A stretch of DNA of 42,110 nucleotides from Thiohalocapsa halophila (GTDB taxonomy: Bacteria > Pseudomonadota > Gammaproteobacteria > Chromatiales > Chromatiaceae): assembly GCF_016583825.1 (NCBI RefSeq), contig NZ_NRRV01000051.1, positions 1 through 42,110 on the forward strand, read 5' to 3'. Under the pieces are notes generated by a model. The model saw only the letters and a list, made by a program, of their open reading frames with translations, did no database searches and was not told the origin of the DNA. Below, in pieces: positions 12,314 through 21,485 of this stretch (its first letter is position 1; every line of letters begins with the position of its first letter). Position numbers and translations under genes: made by a program.

Positions 12314-13126
12314 TCAGCTCCGTTCCCGTGAAATGTTTGCGGCCACGCGCTCGGGCCGGGCATCGGCGCGCGGCACCCAGCGCACCGCGAAGCCGTTGGT
12401 GTAGCGCAGATCGATGCGGGTGGGGATGCCGATGGCCTCCACCTGCGGGTAGGCGGCGAGCAGGCGCTGGAAGCGAGCCTCGATGTCGTCCGTGCCCAAA
12501 TACAGCTCGGTGCCGCCGAGGAGCGTGAGCGTCCAGTCACCACGGGCGTTGCGCACCACGGCGTCGATGATGAGCCCGAGCTCGGCGAGCTTCGGATGCC
12601 AGCGCCGGTAACGCGCCACCACTTCGGACGCCATGGCGTCGGCGCCGTCGAGGCGCACCAGCCCGGCCGGCAGCCGGCCATCGCGGGGACGGAAGACGAT
12701 CCCGTCCTTGGTCACCAGGCCGTTGTCGCCCCACTGCGCCATGGCCTCGTGCTCGCTGACCGAGAACACCAGCCGGTCCGGCCAGACACGGCGCACGCTG
12801 GCGCGATGAATCCAGGGCAGGTCTTCCACGCGCTGCTGCAGCGCTACCAGGTCCTGGGTCAGGATGCCGCCGTCGATGTGCTCGCCGATGGTCTGCTTCA
12901 GCGACTCCCGTGACAGCCCGTGCATCTCGCCGTCCACGGTGACCACGCGGATGGGCAGCAGCCGCGGCTCCCAATCCAGGGCTAGTGCGCCGGCCCCGAT
13001 GAGCGCGGCAATGATGGCCAGCGCGGTGAGCAGCCGGGCAATGAGCGCGCCGCTGCTCGGTGGCGGGGTCGCCGCCATGGCCGCCGCCGCATGGGCCACC
13101 GGAGCCTGTGTCTGCGGACTGCTCAC
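12314..13126 (-). CDS. ftsQ: Cell division protein FtsQ
   Basis: Bitopic inner-membrane divisome protein that bridges early and late proteins via FtsB/FtsL. The 270-residue product has a short cytoplasmic tail, one membrane helix at about 28-50, a POTRA domain (about 55-125, including IRVVTVDGEM and EDLPWIHRASVRRVWPDRL) and a beta domain ending near 255. GTG 13126 is the chosen start: it overlaps the ddl stop (GTGA) and has a GGAG SD upstream; an internal ATG 15 codons later is possible. The ddl-ftsQ-ftsA order is standard. Confidence 0.93.
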   Translation of the reverse strand: MSSPQTQAPVAHAAAAMAATPPPSSGALIARLLTALAIIAALIGAGALALDWEPRLLPIRVVTVDGEMHGLSRESLKQTIGEHIDGGILTQDLVALQQRVEDLPWIHRASVRRVWPDRLVFSVSEHEAMAQWGDNGLVTKDGIVFRPRDGRLPAGLVRLDGADAMASEVVARYRRWHPKLAELGLIIDAVVRNARGDWTLTLLGGTELYLGTDDIEARFQRLLAAYPQVEAIGIPTRIDLRYTNGFAVRWVPRADARPERVAANISRERS

Positions 13127-14052
13127 CGCGCGCGCTCCGGCAGCGTGGTCTCCAGGATGCGCAGACACAGGGTATCGAAGTCGATGCCGGCGGCCTTGGC
13201 GGCCATGGGCACCAGGCTGTGGTCGGTCATGCCTGGTACCGTGTTCACCTCCAGCAGCATGGGCTCGCCGACGGCGTCCAGCATGAAGTCCACCCGCCCC
13301 CAGCCGGAGGCGCCGACGGCGTCGAAGGCGCGCAGGCAGAGCGCCTGCAGCTCCGACTCCCGAGCCGCCGGCAGACCGCAGGGGCAGTGGTAGCTGGTGG
13401 TGTCGGAGAAGTACTTGGCTTCGTAGTCGTAGAAGCTGTTCGGCGTCTCCAGGCGGATCAATGGCAGGGCCTCGCCGCCGAGGATGGCACAGGTGTACTC
13501 GGCCCCAGGCAGCCAGCGCTCGGCGAGCACGATGCGGTCGTACTTCGCCGCGGCGCGCCAGGTCTCGGCCAGGGCCACCGGACTCTCGGCCTTGGCCATG
13601 CCGATGCTGGAGCCCTCCTGGGAGGGCTTGATCATGAGCGGGAAGCCGAGCCGCTCGGCGGCGCCCAGGTCCGCCTCGCCATGCAGCAGCACGAAATCCG
13701 CGGTCGGCACACCAGCACCGGCCCACAGCAGCTTGGTGCGGTACTTGTCCATGCCGATGGCCGAGCCCAGCACGCCGGAGCCCGTGTAGGGCATACCGAT
13801 GCACTCGAGCGCGCCCTGGATCTGCCCGTCCTCGCCGCCGCGGCCATGGAGGATGATGAAGGCGCGGTCGAAGGCGCCGTCGCGCAAGACCTCCAGCACG
13901 TCCGGGCCCGGGTCGATGTCCTGCACATCCACGCCTGCACGCCTGAGCGCAGCACCCACGGCGGCACCGCTCTTGAGTGAGATGTCGCGTTCCGCCGCCT
14001 GCCCGCCGAGCAGCAGGGCCACCTTGCCGAATTGGGCCGAATCCAGCGTCAT
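13123..14052 (-). CDS. ddl: D-alanine--D-alanine ligase
   Basis: ATP-grasp ligase that joins two D-alanines for the MurF substrate. The 309-residue protein has HGRGGEDGQIQGALE near the N-terminal substrate site, the ATP-grasp segment LGFPLMIKPSQEGSSIGM, and the C-terminal LEVNTVPGMTDHSLVP block with the metal-binding Glu/Asn. The cytoplasmic enzyme matches DdlB in length and in location. ATG 14052 overlaps the murB stop as ATGA, and the gene overlaps ftsQ. Since the dipeptide made here is used by MurF, its partner ligase is missing from this cluster. Confidence 0.96.
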   Translation of the reverse strand: MTLDSAQFGKVALLLGGQAAERDISLKSGAAVGAALRRAGVDVQDIDPGPDVLEVLRDGAFDRAFIILHGRGGEDGQIQGALECIGMPYTGSGVLGSAIGMDKYRTKLLWAGAGVPTADFVLLHGEADLGAAERLGFPLMIKPSQEGSSIGMAKAESPVALAETWRAAAKYDRIVLAERWLPGAEYTCAILGGEALPLIRLETPNSFYDYEAKYFSDTTSYHCPCGLPAARESELQALCLRAFDAVGASGWGRVDFMLDAVGEPMLLEVNTVPGMTDHSLVPMAAKAAGIDFDTLCLRILETTLPERAR

Positions 14053-14960
14053 GATTGGAAATCCCCCACCCGACGCACCTCGGGTATCAGCCGGACGCCG
14101 TGGCGGCGCTCCACCTCCGCGCGCACGTGATCGATGAGCCGCGCGATGTCCCGCGCCTCGGCGTTGCCGGTGTTGATGATGAAGTTCGCGTGCTTCGGTG
14201 AGACCTCGGCAGCGCCGATGCGCAGGCCCTTGAGGCCGCAGGCCTCGATGAGCCGGGCCGCGTGATCCCCCGGCGGGTTGCGGAACACCGAGCCGCAGCT
14301 CGGCAGCCCCGTGGGCTGGGTGGCCGCGCGCCGGGCCAGCAGCTCTTTGATGCGGGCCTGGGCGGCTTCGGTGTCGCCGCGCTCCAGCACCATCTCGGCC
14401 TCCAGGAACCACTCGCCGGCCGGCATTGCCACGTGCCGATAGCCCACCTCGAAGTCCTGCGGACCGCGCTCGCGCAGCGTGCCGCTGCGATCCAGCGTGC
14501 GCACCAGGGCCACGTGGGGCCAGGTTTCACCGCCCCAGGCACCGGCGTTCATGGCGAGCGCGCCGCCGACGGTGCCGGGGATGCCGGCGAAGAACTCGAG
14601 CCCCACCAGGCCGGCACGGGTGGCGAAGCGCGCCGCCTTGGCACAGGACACGCCGGCTTCCAGGCGCAGCCGACCGGGCTCGACCTGCTCCATCGCCGTG
14701 AGGCAGCCCTGGGTCTCGATGACGGTGCCGGGCCAGCCGGTGTCGTCGATGAGCAGGTTGCTGCCGAGGCCGAGCCAGAGCAGGGGCTCGTCGGCATCCA
14801 GGGTACGCAGGAAGGCGATCAGGTCGTCCCGGTCCGCGGGCCGATACAAGCGCATGGCAGGGCCGCCGACGCGCCAGCTGGTGTGCTTCGCCAGCGGCTC
14901 GTCCCGGCGCAGCTCTCCGCGCAGCTCACCACTCAGCCCCATGCGCCCGGTGCTTGTCAT
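14049..14960 (-). CDS. murB: UDP-N-acetylenolpyruvoylglucosamine reductase MurB
   Basis: FAD enzyme that reduces UDP-GlcNAc-enolpyruvate to UDP-MurNAc. At 303 residues it is the shorter, type II form. Visible are HTSWRVGGPA, the FAD loop GLGSNLLIDD, GIPGTVGGALAMNAGAWGGE, the catalytic SCGSVFRNPPGDHAARLIE and the ending region HANFIINTGNA. ATG 14960 has a GGAG SD; ATG 14942 is an alternative six codons later. The frame is open further upstream to an ATG at 15125, but that 55-residue extension is Ala/Arg-rich and unlike the family. The overlap with ddl is ATGA. Confidence 0.95.
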   Translation of the reverse strand: MTSTGRMGLSGELRGELRRDEPLAKHTSWRVGGPAMRLYRPADRDDLIAFLRTLDADEPLLWLGLGSNLLIDDTGWPGTVIETQGCLTAMEQVEPGRLRLEAGVSCAKAARFATRAGLVGLEFFAGIPGTVGGALAMNAGAWGGETWPHVALVRTLDRSGTLRERGPQDFEVGYRHVAMPAGEWFLEAEMVLERGDTEAAQARIKELLARRAATQPTGLPSCGSVFRNPPGDHAARLIEACGLKGLRIGAAEVSPKHANFIINTGNAEARDIARLIDHVRAEVERRHGVRLIPEVRRVGDFQS

Positions 14961-15125
14961 GCCGGTGCGCGCTCCAGGCCCGGCGGTGGCGGCGGCGCCG
15001 GTGACTGCGGGCGGTGGGCGGTTGCGTCTTGTAGGCGCCCGTGCAGCGGCTCCCCGCAGCCGAGCCGCAGGCGCAGGCTGCCCGAGTGGCGGCTGCGCAA
15101 CAGCATCTTGGCGGCAGACGCGCAT

Positions 15126-16562
15126 TCAGCCTGCATCCTCGTCCTCCGCCGTCAGCAGCTTGGGCAGCCGTGCCGCCAGACCGCCGATGTCGCCGGCGCC
15201 GGCCACCAGCACCACATCGCCGTCGGCGAGGGTGGCGTCCAGCAGCTCGACGACCTCGTCCAGGTCCTGGGCGAAGCAGGGATCGACCCGACCGCGCGCC
15301 CGAATGGCGCGGGCCAGGCTGCGACCGTCGGCGCCGACGATGGGCTGCTCTCCGGCGGGGTAGACCTCGCAGAGCACCAGCTGATCGGGCTCCGAGAGGA
15401 CGTGCACGAAGTCGTCGAACTGCTCCTGGGTGCGGGTGTAGCGATGCGGCTGAAACACCAGCACCAGCCGCCGCTTGGGCCAGCTGCCGCGGGCAGCGGC
15501 CATGGTGGCGGCGAGCTCCGTGGGGTGGTGGCCGTAGTCGTCGATCAGGGTGACGTCACGCCCGCCGCGGATGTCGCAATGGCTGACGACAAAGCGCCGG
15601 CCCACGCCCTGGAAGGCGGCCAGCGCACGGCGGATGGCGTCCGCGTCGACGCCCAGCTCCAGGCCCACGGCGATGGCCGCCAGCGCGTTCAGCATGTTGT
15701 GCCGCCCGGGTAGGCTCAGCTCCACCGCCAGCACCGCCCCGCCCGGCAGATGGGCGTCGAAGAGCATGCGCGTGCCCTGCTGGCGGATGTTGGCGGCACG
15801 CACGTCGGCATCGGCGCGGGTGCCGTAGGTCATCACCGGCCGGGCGATCAGGGGCAGCAGCGAGGCCAGCTCGTCGTCGTCCACGCAGAGCACCGCCAGA
15901 CCGTAGAAGGGCAGGTGGTGCAGGAACTCGACGAAGGTGCTGCGCAGCCGATTGAAGTCGCCGCCGTAGGTGTGCATGTGGTCGGCGTCGACGTTGGTCA
16001 CCACCGCCAGCATCGGCTGCAGAAACAGGAAGGACGCGTCGCTCTCGTCAGCCTCGGCCACCAGGTATTTGCTGGTGCCGAGGCGGGCGTTGGCGCCGGC
16101 GCTGTTGAGCAGGCCGCCGATGACGAAGGTCGGGTCCAGGTCGCCTTCGGCGAGCACGCTCGCAATCAGGCTGGTGGTGGTGGTCTTGCCGTGGGTGCCG
16201 GCGACGGCCACGCCGTAGTAGAAGCGCATGAGCTCGGCGAGCATCTCGGCCCGGCGCACCACCGGCAGGCGCGCCTCGCGCGCGGCCAGCAATTCCGGGT
16301 TGCTCGGGTCGATGGCGGTGGAGACCACCACGGCATCCACCTCGGCCACGTGGCCGGCCGCGTGGCCGATGAAGATCTCCACACCGAGCCCGCGCAGGCG
16401 GTCGGTCACCGCGCTGTCGCGGCGGTCCGAGCCCTGGACCGCATAGCCCAGGTTCGCCATGAGCTCGGCGATGCCGCTCATGCCGGCACCGCCGACGCCG
16501 ACGAAGTGGATGCGCCGCATCCGGCCCATGTAGCTGGCGCTGTGGGTGCGGTGCGGGCTCAT
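15126..16562 (-). CDS. murC: UDP-N-acetylmuramate--L-alanine ligase MurC
   Basis: First amino-acid ligase of the stem peptide. The 478-residue Mur ligase has the N-terminal UDP-binding motif HFVGVGGAGMSGIAELM, the ATP loop VAVAGTHGKTTTTSL at about 118-132, the carbamoylated-Lys region, and the C-terminal domain with IDDYGHHPTELAA and FQPHRYTRT. ATG 16562 overlaps the murG stop (ATGA). After its stop comes a 165-bp spacer before murB with no recognisable gene or hairpin. Cytoplasmic; acts before MurD. Confidence 0.97.
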   Translation of the reverse strand: MSPHRTHSASYMGRMRRIHFVGVGGAGMSGIAELMANLGYAVQGSDRRDSAVTDRLRGLGVEIFIGHAAGHVAEVDAVVVSTAIDPSNPELLAAREARLPVVRRAEMLAELMRFYYGVAVAGTHGKTTTTSLIASVLAEGDLDPTFVIGGLLNSAGANARLGTSKYLVAEADESDASFLFLQPMLAVVTNVDADHMHTYGGDFNRLRSTFVEFLHHLPFYGLAVLCVDDDELASLLPLIARPVMTYGTRADADVRAANIRQQGTRMLFDAHLPGGAVLAVELSLPGRHNMLNALAAIAVGLELGVDADAIRRALAAFQGVGRRFVVSHCDIRGGRDVTLIDDYGHHPTELAATMAAARGSWPKRRLVLVFQPHRYTRTQEQFDDFVHVLSEPDQLVLCEVYPAGEQPIVGADGRSLARAIRARGRVDPCFAQDLDEVVELLDATLADGDVVLVAGAGDIGGLAARLPKLLTAEDEDAG

Positions 16563-17743
16563 GAGCGACCCTCCGCGGCGCCCGCCAGCTCCAGGCACGC
16601 ATCAGCAATGCGCTCGGCGGCATCCAGCCTGGCCTTCGCGCGCCCCGCTTCGGCCATGGCCAGACGCTTGTCGGAATCCGTCAGCAGCTCCCGCAGATGC
16701 TCGGCCAGCGTCGCCGGTGTCAGGTCCTTCTGGATGATAAGCCGCGCCGCACCTGCATCCGTGAGCCAGTGGGCGTTGCCCACCTGGTGGTCGTCCACGG
16801 CATAGGGGAAGGGCACGAAGACGGCCGGCACGCCGGCGGCGGCGATCTCCGAGACCGTCAGCGCCCCGGCGCGGCAGACCACCAGGTCCGCCCAGGCATA
16901 GGCGGCCCCCATGTCGTCGATGAAGGGCGTGATCTCGGCAGCGACGCCGGCCTCGGCATAGGCCGCCCGGGCGATGTCCAGGGTCTTCTCGCCGGCCTGG
17001 TGGCGCACCTGCGGGCGCGCCTGCGACGGCAGCAGTGTCAACGCCGCCGGCACCGTCTCGTTCAGCGCCTTGGCGCCGAGGGAGCCGCCCACCACCAGCA
17101 GCCGCGGCGCCCCGCTGCGCCCGGCGAGCCGCGGGGCGGGCGCGGGCAGCGCGGCGATTGCCGCGCGCACCGGGTTGCCGCTGTCCTCCGCCCGCCGCGC
17201 GGCCGGGAAGCTGCCGGGGAAGGCCTCGAACACCCGGTCCGCGAGCCGCGCCAGCCATTGGTTGGTGAGCCCGGGCACGCTGTTTTGCTCGTGAATGACC
17301 AGGCGCCGCCCCTGGAGCTTGGCCGCGAGCCCGCCGGGGCCGGCGACGAAGCCGCCCATGCCCAGCACCACCCGCGCCCCGCGGCGGCTGAGGATGCCGG
17401 CGGCCGCACGCACGGCGGCGGCGAGCTTCACAGGCGCCGTCAGCAGGGCCTTGGCGCCCTTGCCGCGTATGCCCTGGATACCGACCCACTCCATCTCGAA
17501 GCCCTGCGCCGGCACAAGGCGCGCCTCCATGCCGGCGCGGGTGCCGATCCAGAACACCTCGGCGCCGCGCGCGCGCAGCACCTCGGCCACGGCGAGGGCT
17601 GGGAACACATGGCCGCCGGTGCCGCCGGCCATCACCGCGACGCAAGGACCGAGGGGCGAGGGCCGACGCTCGGCGCGGTGCGGGCGCGCCCTGCTCGACC
17701 CTGCGTCCTGCGTGCCGGGCCGCTGCATCATCCACGTCGCCAT
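16559..17743 (-). CDS. murG: Lipid II synthase MurG (GlcNAc transferase)
   Basis: Peripheral inner-membrane GT28 glycosyltransferase that adds GlcNAc to lipid I. The 394-residue protein carries the glycine-rich signature VMAGGTGGHVFPALAVAE, the second G loop VLGMGGFVAGPGG, LVIHEQNSVPGLTN, LLVVGGSLGAKALNE and the UDP-GlcNAc loop RAGALTVSEIAAAGVPAVFVPFP. From ATG 17743 there is an unusual leader of about 37 residues, rich in Arg/Pro, before the first glycine loop; most MurG proteins have about 10 there. The start overlaps ftsW by 16 bp, so a later start inside the leader remains possible. Confidence 0.96.
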   Translation of the reverse strand: MATWMMQRPGTQDAGSSRARPHRAERRPSPLGPCVAVMAGGTGGHVFPALAVAEVLRARGAEVFWIGTRAGMEARLVPAQGFEMEWVGIQGIRGKGAKALLTAPVKLAAAVRAAAGILSRRGARVVLGMGGFVAGPGGLAAKLQGRRLVIHEQNSVPGLTNQWLARLADRVFEAFPGSFPAARRAEDSGNPVRAAIAALPAPAPRLAGRSGAPRLLVVGGSLGAKALNETVPAALTLLPSQARPQVRHQAGEKTLDIARAAYAEAGVAAEITPFIDDMGAAYAWADLVVCRAGALTVSEIAAAGVPAVFVPFPYAVDDHQVGNAHWLTDAGAARLIIQKDLTPATLAEHLRELLTDSDKRLAMAEAGRAKARLDAAERIADACLELAGAAEGRS

Positions 17744-18999
17744 GTCGCCCCCCGCTCACGTTTCTGCCGTTCCCGCAACGGCCGATCAGAGGGTGCCGGG
17801 CGCTCGCGGTGCAAACCGCCCTCCGGAATCGGGTCCACCGTCCGGCGCCGGAGCTCGAAGTCGATGCGCAGCAGCACGCCGACGGCCATCGCGGCCACGA
17901 TCAGCGCGTTGCTGCCGTAGCTCATGAATGGCAGGGGCAGGCCCTTGGTGGGCAGCAGGCCCGTGTTGACGCCGACGTTGATGAAGGCCTGCAGGCCGAT
18001 GAGCAGCCCGAAGCCGTGCGCCGCATAGCAGCCGAACAAGTCCCCCTGCCGCCGTGCCCGGGCGCCGATGACGAAGGCCCGCCAGGTGATGTACGCAAAC
18101 ACCGCGACCACCACCAGCACGCCCACCAGGCCGAGCTCCTCGCCCATGACAGCCAGCAGAAAGTCCGTGTGCGCTTCGGGCAGGTAGAACTGCTTCTGGA
18201 TGCCATTGCCCAAGCCGACGCCGAGCCATTCGCCGCGGCCGAAGGCGATCAGTGCCTGGCTCAGCTGGTAGCCGGTGTCGAAGGGGTCGTCGAAGGGCTT
18301 GACGAAAGACGTCACCCGCTGCAGCCGATAGGGCTCGATGATGATCAGCGCCGCGAGTCCGGCGGTGAGCAGCAGACCCAGCAAGACGAAGCTCAGCACG
18401 CTGACGCCGCCGAGGAACAACAGCGCCATAGCGGTAGCCAGGATCACCGCCGTGGTACCGAAGTCCGGCTGCGCCATGATCAGCATGCCGGCGATACCGA
18501 CCAACAGCATGGGCCGCAGAAAGCCCATCAGGCTGGTGCGCACATCCAGCTCCCGGCGCACCAGATAGCCGCTCAGATAGATCACGGCCGTGAACTTGAC
18601 CAGCTCGGATGGCTGCAAATTGATGAGGCCGAGCGGAATCCACCGGGTGGCGCCGTTGACCGTGCGCCCGACCCCGGGCACCAGCAAGAGTACCAGCAGC
18701 CCGATGGCGAGCAGCATCAACAGCGGCCCGGCGTTTTCCCAGACCTTACTCGGCACCGCAAAGCAGACGGCGCCGCAGGTGAGCGCCAGTGCCAGCGCCA
18801 CGCCGTGTCGCAGCACGAAGAAAAAAGGGTCGTCGTAGTTGCGGTCCGCCATGGGCATGGAAGCCGACGTGACCATGACAAAGCCGAGCCCGAGCAGGCA
18901 GAGCACCGCTACCAGCAGCCCTGCATCCAGTATCGCGGGGCTGCGCTCGGAGCGCCGCCGCAGGCCCGCGCTCGCTTCGGGCGCTAGTACTTGACTCAT
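17728..18999 (-). CDS. ftsW: Septal peptidoglycan glycosyltransferase FtsW
   Basis: SEDS-family polymerase that works with FtsI at the septum. About ten membrane helices are visible across 423 residues. Family marks include LGFVMVTSASMPMA, GRTVNGATRWIPLG, NLQPSELVKF, AQPDFGTTAVI (with the catalytic-loop Asp), LPEAHTDFLLAVMGEELG and LPFMSYGSNALIV. The tail is long, basic and cytoplasmic (about 40 residues, many Arg). ATG 18999 overlaps the murD stop as ATGA; an in-frame GTG at 19008 would add three residues. It overlaps murG downstream. Confidence 0.96.
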   Translation of the reverse strand: MSQVLAPEASAGLRRRSERSPAILDAGLLVAVLCLLGLGFVMVTSASMPMADRNYDDPFFFVLRHGVALALALTCGAVCFAVPSKVWENAGPLLMLLAIGLLVLLLVPGVGRTVNGATRWIPLGLINLQPSELVKFTAVIYLSGYLVRRELDVRTSLMGFLRPMLLVGIAGMLIMAQPDFGTTAVILATAMALLFLGGVSVLSFVLLGLLLTAGLAALIIIEPYRLQRVTSFVKPFDDPFDTGYQLSQALIAFGRGEWLGVGLGNGIQKQFYLPEAHTDFLLAVMGEELGLVGVLVVVAVFAYITWRAFVIGARARRQGDLFGCYAAHGFGLLIGLQAFINVGVNTGLLPTKGLPLPFMSYGSNALIVAAMAVGVLLRIDFELRRRTVDPIPEGGLHRERPAPSDRPLRERQKRERGATWRRG

Positions 19000-20384
19000 G
19001 GCACCCACCTCGCCACCGCCTCGGCGAAGGCGCGGCCACGCTGACGGTAGTCGTCGAACATGTCGAAGCTTGCGCAGGCCGGCGACAGCAGCACGCAGTC
19101 CCCGGGCTGCGCCAGCGCGGCGGCCTGGCGCACCGCAGTATCCATATCGGCGGCCCGGTGCAGCGGCACGGTGTCTGCCAATGCGGCGGCGAGGTCGTCG
19201 GCATCGCGGCCAATGAGCACCACCGCACGCGCCGCCCGACGGATGGCGTCGGGCAGCAGCGAGAAGTCCGCGTCCTTACAGTCGCCGCCGGCGATGAGCA
19301 CGGCCTTGCGCCGCTTCGGCTCCGGCACCAGCCCCGAGAGCGCTGCCACCGTCGCGCCTGGATTGGTGCCCTTCGAGTCGTTGATCCAGCGGATGTCGTT
19401 GTGATCGGCCACTAGCTCGCTGCGGTGGGGCAGCCCGCGGAAGCGCCGCAGCACATCCAGCATGGGCTCACGCGGCAGCCCGCAGCACTCGCCGAGTGCC
19501 AGTGCCGCGAGTGCATTGGCCAGGTTATGGGTGCCCGGCAGCACGAGGTCGTCCACCGCCAGCACCGGCTCGCCGCCGCGGCAGATCCAGTCGGCCCCTC
19601 GATGGCTGCACAGACCCCAGTCGTCGGCTGCCGCCGGCGCCCCCAACGCAAAGCCCGTTTGCTCGGCCACCCCCGCGGCAAGCCGCTGCGAAGCGGCATC
19701 GTCGCGATTCACCACGGCGCGCGACGCGTGCCGGAAGATGCGCTGCTTCGCGGCGCCGTAGGCGGCGAGGTCCGGATAGCGGTCCATGTGATCCGGCGAG
19801 AGATTCAACACCGTCGCCACTGCCAAGGGCAGCGAATACGTGGTCTCCAGCTGGAAGCTGGAGAGCTCGACGACGTAGAGCTCGACATCGTCGGCGAGCA
19901 GACTGAGCACTGGCTCGCCGAGGTTGCCGCCAACACCGGTGCGCCTGCCCGCCGCCAACGCCATTTGCCCGAGCAGCGTCGTCACCGTGCTCTTGCCGTT
20001 GGTGCCCGTGATGCCCACCACCGGCGCTGCCACGGCCTGGGCGAAGAGCTCCACGTCCCCCACGACGGGGGTGCCGCCGGCGATCGCCTTGGCCACAGCG
20101 GGTATCGTCAGCGCCAGGCCCGGCCCGACGATGACCACGTCCGCGGCGGCGAAGGCAGCGTCGTCGAAGCCGCCGAGCATGACCGCCACATCCGGCAGCT
20201 CCTCGCGCAATGTCGCCAGCGCCGGCGGCGCGTCTCGGCTGTCGGTGACGGCGACGGTGGCGCCATGGCCGTGCAGCCAGCGCGCGCAGGACAGCCCGGT
20301 TGGGCCCAGGCCCACCACCAAGGCCTTGATGCCGGCCAGGGCGGCGGGTGTCAGGTCCGGGATTGTGGGCTCGTGCGCGGTCAT
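18996..20384 (-). CDS. murD: UDP-N-acetylmuramoyl-L-alanine--D-glutamate ligase MurD
   Basis: Second amino-acid ligase of the stem peptide, adding D-Glu. The 462-residue protein has the N-terminal Rossmann motif KALVVGLGPTGLSCARWL, the ATP loop VGITGTNGKSTVTTLLG, ELSSFQLETT, NLSPDHMDRY, the carbamate-lysine area YGAAKQRIF, INDSKGTNPGAT and the C-terminal LLSPACASFDMFDDYRQRG. ATG 20384 overlaps the mraY stop (ATGA) and its stop overlaps ftsW. Its product would next be used by MurE, whose gene is broken in this cluster. Confidence 0.97.
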   Translation of the reverse strand: MTAHEPTIPDLTPAALAGIKALVVGLGPTGLSCARWLHGHGATVAVTDSRDAPPALATLREELPDVAVMLGGFDDAAFAAADVVIVGPGLALTIPAVAKAIAGGTPVVGDVELFAQAVAAPVVGITGTNGKSTVTTLLGQMALAAGRRTGVGGNLGEPVLSLLADDVELYVVELSSFQLETTYSLPLAVATVLNLSPDHMDRYPDLAAYGAAKQRIFRHASRAVVNRDDAASQRLAAGVAEQTGFALGAPAAADDWGLCSHRGADWICRGGEPVLAVDDLVLPGTHNLANALAALALGECCGLPREPMLDVLRRFRGLPHRSELVADHNDIRWINDSKGTNPGATVAALSGLVPEPKRRKAVLIAGGDCKDADFSLLPDAIRRAARAVVLIGRDADDLAAALADTVPLHRAADMDTAVRQAAALAQPGDCVLLSPACASFDMFDDYRQRGRAFAEAVARWVP

Positions 20385-21463
20385 CGGATCTTCAGACTCG
20401 CGAGGCCGATGAGGACGAGGACAACGGTGACGATCCAGAAGCGCACGATGACCCGCGGCTCCGGCCAGCCCTTCAGCTCGTAGTGGTGGTGCAGGGGCGC
20501 CATGCGAAAGAGGCGCTTGCCGGTCAACTTGTACGAGGCCACCTGCAGCATCACCGAGACCGTCTCCAGCACGAAGATGCCGCCCATGATGAAGAGCACC
20601 AGCTCCTGCTTGGCGACGACGGCCACGGCGCCGAGGGCGGCCCCGAGGGCCAGTGCCCCGACGTCGCCCATGAATACCTGCGCCGGATAGGTGTTGAACC
20701 ACAAAAAGCCCAAGCCGGCCCCGGCGATGGCGCCGCAGAAGATCACCACTTCGCCCACATCCGGCACATAGGGGATGCGCAAATAGTCGGCGATCTCGGT
20801 ATTGCCGGCGGCATAGACCATAATGCCGAGGCCTCCGGCCACCATCGCGGTGGGCACCACCGCGAGGCCGTCGAGCCCGTCGGTGAGGTTCACCGCATTG
20901 CTGGCACCGACGATCACGAAATACGCGAACAGGATGAACAGTGGCCCGAGCTGAATGCTCACGTCCTTCAGATAGGGCACCAGCAGCGCCGTCTCGCTCG
21001 GCGTCGTGGCACTCAAATAGAGGTACAGCGCCGCCGACAGGCCGACGACGGTCTGCCAGAAATACTTCCAGCGCCCCGGCAGCCCCTTGGGGTCCTTGAG
21101 CACCAGCTTGCGATAGTCGTCGACGAAGCCGATGGCCCCGAAGCCCGTGGTGGTGAGAAGCACCACCCAGACGAAGCGATTGGAGAGATCCGCCCACAGC
21201 AGGGTACTGAAGCCGATGGCCACCAGCATGAGGGTACCGCCCATGGTGGGCGTCCCGGCCTTGGAGAAGTGGCTCTCCGGGCCATCGTCGCGTACCACCT
21301 GCCCCACCTTGTAGCTGCTGAGCCAGCGGATCAGCGGCCGTCCCACCAGCAGCGAGACGCCGAGGGCCGTCAGCACGCCGAGGATGGTGCGCAGGGTCAG
21401 GTAGCGGAAGACGTAGAAGCCGCTGTCGAACTGCCCCAGCCAGTCGGTGAGCCAAAGCAGCAT
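20381..21463 (-). CDS. mraY: Phospho-MurNAc-pentapeptide transferase MraY
   Basis: Integral membrane enzyme that transfers phospho-MurNAc-pentapeptide to undecaprenyl phosphate, making lipid I. The 360-residue product equals the E. coli length and has about ten membrane helices. Landmarks are VVRDDGPESHFSKAGTPTMG, FVDDYRKL (catalytic Asp pair), NAVNLTDGLDGLA, FLWFNTYPAQVFMGDVG and the histidine motif MAPLHHHYELKGWPEPRVI. ATG 21463 aligns with the normal start (MLLWLTDWL) and has GGAG upstream; ATG 21478 would add five residues. Upstream, where murF should be, there is only a repeat and the murE fragment. Confidence 0.97.
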   Translation of the reverse strand: MLLWLTDWLGQFDSGFYVFRYLTLRTILGVLTALGVSLLVGRPLIRWLSSYKVGQVVRDDGPESHFSKAGTPTMGGTLMLVAIGFSTLLWADLSNRFVWVVLLTTTGFGAIGFVDDYRKLVLKDPKGLPGRWKYFWQTVVGLSAALYLYLSATTPSETALLVPYLKDVSIQLGPLFILFAYFVIVGASNAVNLTDGLDGLAVVPTAMVAGGLGIMVYAAGNTEIADYLRIPYVPDVGEVVIFCGAIAGAGLGFLWFNTYPAQVFMGDVGALALGAALGAVAVVAKQELVLFIMGGIFVLETVSVMLQVASYKLTGKRLFRMAPLHHHYELKGWPEPRVIVRFWIVTVVLVLIGLASLKIR

Positions 21464-21485
21464 CAGCAGGCACTCCATCGTGGAA

